Source: Terriglobia bacterium
GTDB taxonomy: Bacteria; Acidobacteriota; Terriglobia; Terriglobales; Acidobacteriaceae
Direction: 5' to 3'
Assembly (NCBI GenBank): GCA_021324365.1
Contig: JAJPJE010000026.1
Span: 1-37,163, forward strand
Length of the DNA: 37,163 nucleotides
Shown piece by piece: positions 33,700 through 37,163 of the stretch (position 1 is the first letter of the stretch; every line of letters begins with the position of its first letter). Both the position numbers and the translations under genes were made by a program. A model generated the notes under the pieces. That model was not told the origin of the DNA and did no database searches. It saw only the letters and a program-made list of their open reading frames with translations.

Positions 33700-34737
33700 G
33701 TGAAAATTGCGCTGATCGCGCCGCCGCACATCGCCGTGCCACCTGCCGATTATGGCGGCACCGAGCTCTTCGTCGCGCAACTCGCAGAAGGACTGCATAA
33801 GAGAGGCGTTGAAGTTATCGTCTATACCAACGCCGAGTCTACGGTAAACGTGGAGCGGCGTTCGCTTTACAAGCAATCGCAGTGGCCGATCAAGAACGCT
33901 GAACACGCCCTGGTCCGTGCCTTGAATCATGAATCATGGGCCATCCGGGACGCCAGCAAGGAATGTGACCTCATTCATCTTCAATCGCCCCATGCCATCA
34001 CCTTTTCCCGTTTCACGGAAAAGCCCGTGGTGCTTACGTTGCACGGCCCGCATGATCCAAAACTCAGCCAGCTATACACGCACTTTCCGGACGTGTATTA
34101 CGTCGCGATCAGCAACTCGCAATGCGTAAGCGAAACCATGCCGCGGCTCCGCACGATTTATCACGGCGTCGATTCTGCCCAGTACACGTTTCGCGAAACG
34201 AAGCAGCGCTATCTCAGCTTCATTGGCAGGGTGGCACTCATTAAGGGGACTCACCTCGCAATCGAGGTTGCACGCAAAACTGGGATTCCCTTGAAGATCG
34301 CGGGCGACGTGCAGCCCATCAACCGCGATTACTTCGAGAAAAAGATTCAGCCGCACATCGATGGCGAGCTGATCCAATATGTCGGACGCGCAGATTTCAA
34401 GTTGAAGAACGATCTCCTGAGCAACTCTCTCGCGATGCTCTTCCCAATTCAATGGCGGGAACCCTTTGGACTCGTGATGGTGGAAGCAATGGCCTGTGGC
34501 ACGCCAGTCATCGCGACGCCCGGAGGTTCAGTGCCCGAAATCGTTCGCGATGGCGTCTCCGGGTACATCTGCCGAAATGTCGATCAGATGGTCGAGCACG
34601 TTGCGCAGCTCGATTTCGACCCTGCCGCTGTCCGTCGTTATGTGGAGGATAACTTCTCCATCGATCGCATGGTGAACAGCTACGTGAAACTCTACGAAGA
34701 TGCTCTTGCTGATGCACACAAAGCCAGGGCAGCCTAG
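33700..34737 (+). CDS. GT4 family glycosyltransferase
   Basis: A 345-residue GT-B fold glycosyltransferase using a nucleotide-sugar donor. The N-terminal domain opens KIALIAPPHIAVPPADYGGTELF, with the Gly-Gly loop that contacts the acceptor/donor. The donor-binding EX7E motif is seen in EPFGLVMVEAMACGTPVIAT, followed by GGSVPEIVRDGVSG. Other landmarks are FIGRVALIKGTHLAIEVA and YVGR. The start is GTG with a GGAG about seven bases before it. Acceptor and sugar are unknown; roles in polysaccharide or glycolipid synthesis are typical for the family. It is convergent with the SGNH gene. Confidence 0.92.
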   Translation: MKIALIAPPHIAVPPADYGGTELFVAQLAEGLHKRGVEVIVYTNAESTVNVERRSLYKQSQWPIKNAEHALVRALNHESWAIRDASKECDLIHLQSPHAITFSRFTEKPVVLTLHGPHDPKLSQLYTHFPDVYYVAISNSQCVSETMPRLRTIYHGVDSAQYTFRETKQRYLSFIGRVALIKGTHLAIEVARKTGIPLKIAGDVQPINRDYFEKKIQPHIDGELIQYVGRADFKLKNDLLSNSLAMLFPIQWREPFGLVMVEAMACGTPVIATPGGSVPEIVRDGVSGYICRNVDQMVEHVAQLDFDPAAVRRYVEDNFSIDRMVNSYVKLYEDALADAHKARAA

Positions 34738-34754
34738 TCGCAAGCAATCAAGTC

Positions 34755-34784
34755 ATTGGTGGTGGGGAGTTCCACCGGCCCAAT
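34755..34784. terminator. Hairpin between convergent glycosyltransferase and SGNH genes
   Basis: ATTGG (34755-34759) pairs with CCAAT (34780-34784), and GGTGG (34761-34765) with CCACC (34772-34776), with a small internal loop. It fills the 48 bp between the two stop codons and could terminate both transcripts, although neither side has a long T tract. Confidence 0.4.
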
Positions 34785-34785
34785 G

Positions 34786-35433
34786 CTATGTGCCAGTCAG
34801 GATCTTCTGGACTGGCCCGATCAGTGCCGCACCCAGCTTTGCATGCCGTTCTGCATCGAGATGAATGCCGTCAACCGGACTGCAATCGGTAACCGCCGCG
34901 GCGTCGAAAAACTCGCAGCCCAATTCCGCTGCTACTTTTGCATACGCTTTCGCCAGCCCCAAGCTTCGCTCGTTAGCTCCGCGAAATTTCTCTGCGATGG
35001 TTCCCTTGGGCGTAAGCACTTTGGGAGGCGAGATGACCAGGATCGGTGGCACGGGCATTCCCGGCTCAATCGGTGCTTTCCTGATTTCGTTCACGAGCAC
35101 GGCAATTCCCTGTGATGAGGCCCAGGCATCGTTGTGCGGATGGCAGAACTGAAAATCGTTTACTCCGAGCATCAGGATTACCAGCGACAAGGGCGAGTGC
35201 ATCTCGATCTTCTGCGCCAGTCCTTCACGCCCATTCCGCCCCGGCTTGAACGGATCCTCCCAAACCGTTCGCCGTCCATTGAGGCAGTCTTCAATCACCC
35301 GCACCGGCAACCCGGAGCCGATCAGGCCTCTTTCGACGATTCCGGGCCAACGCTCGTCGAAGCTAAGCCGTTTCCGGGTGTCGGGGATAATTCCCCACGT
35401 CAGGGAGTCGCCATATACCAGGATGTGCTGCAT
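34786..35433 (-). CDS. SGNH/GDSL hydrolase (arylesterase-like)
   Basis: A 215-residue cytosolic serine hydrolase; no signal peptide is seen. The four SGNH blocks are present: GDSLTWG with catalytic Ser10, the Gly in LNGRR (about 51-55), GVND with Asn92, and the Asp/His pair in VDGIHLD (Asp188, His191). The blocks LVILMLGVND, ILVISPP and DGIHLDAERHAKLG resemble the arylesterase/acyltransferase of Mycobacterium smegmatis (MsAcT-type), so ester hydrolysis or acyl transfer is likely; the natural substrate is unknown. It diverges from lysS. Confidence 0.9.
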   Translation of the reverse strand: MQHILVYGDSLTWGIIPDTRKRLSFDERWPGIVERGLIGSGLPVRVIEDCLNGRRTVWEDPFKPGRNGREGLAQKIEMHSPLSLVILMLGVNDFQFCHPHNDAWASSQGIAVLVNEIRKAPIEPGMPVPPILVISPPKVLTPKGTIAEKFRGANERSLGLAKAYAKVAAELGCEFFDAAAVTDCSPVDGIHLDAERHAKLGAALIGPVQKILTGT

Positions 35434-35466
35434 AAGTTTGCGCTCCAGTGTACGACGAGCGCTGGC

Positions 35467-35497
35467 TTAGAACCGAGCCTGTGCGCTCCGCTATAAT
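35467..35497 (+). promoter_or_regulatory. Promoter of lysS
   Basis: A perfect TATAAT -10 box at 35492-35497. The upstream TTAGAA (35467-35472) is a poor -35 at 19 bp spacing. Transcription from here would start near 35504, leaving a leader of about 40 bases and excluding any lysS start before 35546. Confidence 0.55.
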
Positions 35498-35545
35498 CGC
35501 CTTTTGCACTCTTCATCCTCCGCCCGCTGGGCGATCCTGGACAAA

Positions 35546-37105
35546 ATGGCACTCGACGAGAACATTTACAACCTCCGTAAAGACAAGCTGCGCCAGATCG
35601 AGGCGCTCGGCCAGTTTGCCTATCCATATAAATACGAACCGACGCACTCCATCCCCGAAATCCTCACCCAATACGGCGAGAAACCCGCAGAGCAGCTTGA
35701 GGCCAACCGCGTCGACGTTCGCGTTGCCGGACGAATCATGGCTATCCGCCTGATGGGCAAAGCGGGCTTCGCGCACATACAGCAGCAGGGGCAGCGCCTG
35801 CAGATTTATGTCAAGAAAGACGCCGTCGGAGACAAGGGATTCGAACTCTACAAGCTGCTCGACATCGGAGATCACGTCGGCGTGCGCGGCTATCTCTTCC
35901 GCACGCGCACCGGCGAACTTAGTGTTCACGTGGAAGAGTTAACCTTCCTCGCCAAAGACCTGCTGCCTCTTCCAGAAAAATGGCATGGGCTCACAGACGT
36001 AGAGCTACGTTATCGCCAGCGCTATGTCGACCTGTTTGTGAATCCCGAGGTGCGTGATGTTTTCGTGAAGCGCAGCCAGATTGTAAAAGCGATCCGCGCC
36101 TTTCTGGACGCGCGCGGCTTCATCGAAGTCGAAACGCCGATGATGCAGCCCATCGCCGGCGGCGCCGTCGCCAAGCCGTTCATCACGCATCACAATACGC
36201 TCGACATCGACCTGTACCTACGCATTGCGCCGGAGCTCTACCTGAAGCGCCTGATCGTCGGCGGACTCGAGCGCGTTTACGAGATCAATCGCAATTTCCG
36301 CAATGAAGGTATTTCTACGCGTCACAATCCCGAATTCACCATGCTTGAGTTCTACCAAGCGTATGCCGACTACAAGGACCTGATGGACCTCACGGAAGAG
36401 ATGCTTTCCAGTGTGGCGCGCGAAGTCAGCGGAAGCGCAATCACGAAGTTCGGCGAACACGAGATCGACTGGACGAAGTGGGAGCGCCTCTCCATGCGCG
36501 AGGCCATAATCAAGTTCTGGCCCGAAGCCGCAGGCGCAAAGCCGGAGATGTCCGACTTCGCCACGCAGCAATCGATGGACGCGCTGGTGAAGCGCTTGAA
36601 CGCACACCATCATCCGCACATGCCTTATGATCCGCAGGATCCGGTGGGAAAGACCATTGCCGCAATGTTCGAGCATCTCGCGGAAGCGCACCTTATCCAG
36701 CCGACTTTTATTTACGACTTTCCCCTCGCTGTGTCGCCGCTTTCTAAGAACAAGCGCGAACCCGAGGAGCGCGCCGAGTGGGTCGAGCGCTTCGAGCTTT
36801 ATGTTGCTGGCATGGAGATCGCTAACGCCTTTTCCGAGTTAAACGACCCCGAAGAGCAGCGTCGTCGTTTCGAGCAGCAACTCGTCGAGCGCGCCCGAGG
36901 TGACAGTGAAGCTCACCAGATGGACGAAGACTATATTCGCGCCCTCAGTTACGGCATGCCGCCTACGGGAGGTGAAGGCATCGGCATTGATCGTCTTACG
37001 ATGCTTATGACCGGCTCCGAGTCGATCCGCGATGTGATCCTGTTTCCATTGCTGCGTCCGGAGAAACAGAGTGTTCCCGAAGACGCGGAGAGCGCAGAGG
37101 CGTAA
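35546..37105 (+). CDS. lysS: Lysyl-tRNA synthetase, class II
   Basis: It attaches lysine to its tRNA in two ATP-dependent steps. The 519 residues comprise an N-terminal OB-fold anticodon-binding domain (about 50-150, [21 protein letters not shown]) and the class II catalytic domain. Motif 2 is in [19 protein letters not shown] and motif 3 in [28 protein letters not shown] is the usual motif 1 region. The ATG ([11 protein letters not shown]) is preferred over an in-frame TTG at 35504, which coincides with the predicted transcription start. The last residues (PEDAESAEA) extend past the normal end at LLRPE and are encoded by a repeat-like sequence. Confidence 0.97.
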   Translation: MALDENIYNLRKDKLRQIEALGQFAYPYKYEPTHSIPEILTQYGEKPAEQLEANRVDVRVAGRIMAIRLMGKAGFAHIQQQGQRLQIYVKKDAVGDKGFELYKLLDIGDHVGVRGYLFRTRTGELSVHVEELTFLAKDLLPLPEKWHGLTDVELRYRQRYVDLFVNPEVRDVFVKRSQIVKAIRAFLDARGFIEVETPMMQPIAGGAVAKPFITHHNTLDIDLYLRIAPELYLKRLIVGGLERVYEINRNFRNEGISTRHNPEFTMLEFYQAYADYKDLMDLTEEMLSSVAREVSGSAITKFGEHEIDWTKWERLSMREAIIKFWPEAAGAKPEMSDFATQQSMDALVKRLNAHHHPHMPYDPQDPVGKTIAAMFEHLAEAHLIQPTFIYDFPLAVSPLSKNKREPEERAEWVERFELYVAGMEIANAFSELNDPEEQRRRFEQQLVERARGDSEAHQMDEDYIRALSYGMPPTGGEGIGIDRLTMLMTGSESIRDVILFPLLRPEKQSVPEDAESAEA

Positions 37106-37135
37106 ACCCTCTGTGGTCCTCCGTGTGCTCAGTGG
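37084..37135. repeat. Short-period repeat and hairpin across the lysS stop codon
   Basis: CGGAG (37086-37090) pairs with CTCCG (37119-37123), and CAGAGG (37095-37100) with CCTCTG (37108-37113), placing the TAA in the loop region. The 3-prime half is three 9-10-nt units: CTCTGTGGTC, CTCCGTGTG, CTCAGTGGT. The 5-prime half (ACGCGGAG, AGCGCAGAG) is the inverted counterpart, within the coding sequence. The hairpin may also act as a weak terminator. Confidence 0.5.
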
Positions 37136-37163
37136 TTAGAATTTGACATCAACTGCCGGATAG

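Overview
The window reads as ordinary chromosome of a free-living Gram-negative bacterium, most likely an Acidobacteriota (Terriglobia/Koribacter-like). This placement is inferred from the flavour of the proteins, the gene neighbourhoods and the short-period spacer repeats; no 16S or other decisive marker is present. No tRNA, rRNA, insertion sequence, phage or CRISPR was found. Apart from a few small regulatory or structured elements, nothing looks like a dedicated new system.

Region 1 (26-8942, minus strand) is a nine-gene arginine operon in the order argR-argC-argB-argD-argF-argG-argH-argA-argJ. It covers every step from glutamate and acetyl-CoA to arginine except carbamoyl-phosphate synthesis. 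Seven of the eight junctions overlap (4 bp, or 14 bp for argH/argA), so translation is probably coupled throughout. Upstream of argR is a tandem pair of ARG-box-like palindromes.

Region 2 (9030-15127, minus strand) holds single genes and small units: an exported protein of unknown function, a fused glutamate formimidoyltransferase/formimidoyl-THF cyclodeaminase (ftcD), a PagL-like lipid A deacylase homologue, a Ser/Thr-rich exported protein, a YebC/TACO1 protein and a three-His-box fatty acid desaturase. Several intrinsic terminators and promoter-like sites separate them.

Region 3 (15128-17689) contains a DoxX membrane protein on the plus strand. It is preceded by a 406 bp non-coding stretch with an orphan minus-strand terminator and a nested set of inverted repeats that could form a structured mRNA leader. 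A convergent ABC-2 type transporter pair follows.

Region 4 (17759-30436, minus strand) is the bioenergetic block: nuoA-C-D-H-I-J-K-L-M-N followed by atpZ-atpI-atpB-atpE and an intrinsic terminator. nuoB, nuoE, nuoF, nuoG, the F0 b subunit and all F1 genes are absent and must lie elsewhere if the complexes are complete. Every loose nuo spacer carries a short-period or palindromic repeat. CRP-like palindromes lie about 100 bp upstream of both nuoA and nuoC.

Region 5 (30453-37163) contains a lipoprotein resembling the T6SS-associated VasI/TagO type (minus), then on the plus strand a sugar-phosphate isomerase/epimerase-like TIM barrel, an MFS transporter and a GT4 glycosyltransferase. These are followed by a convergent SGNH esterase and a divergent class II lysyl-tRNA synthetase (lysS).
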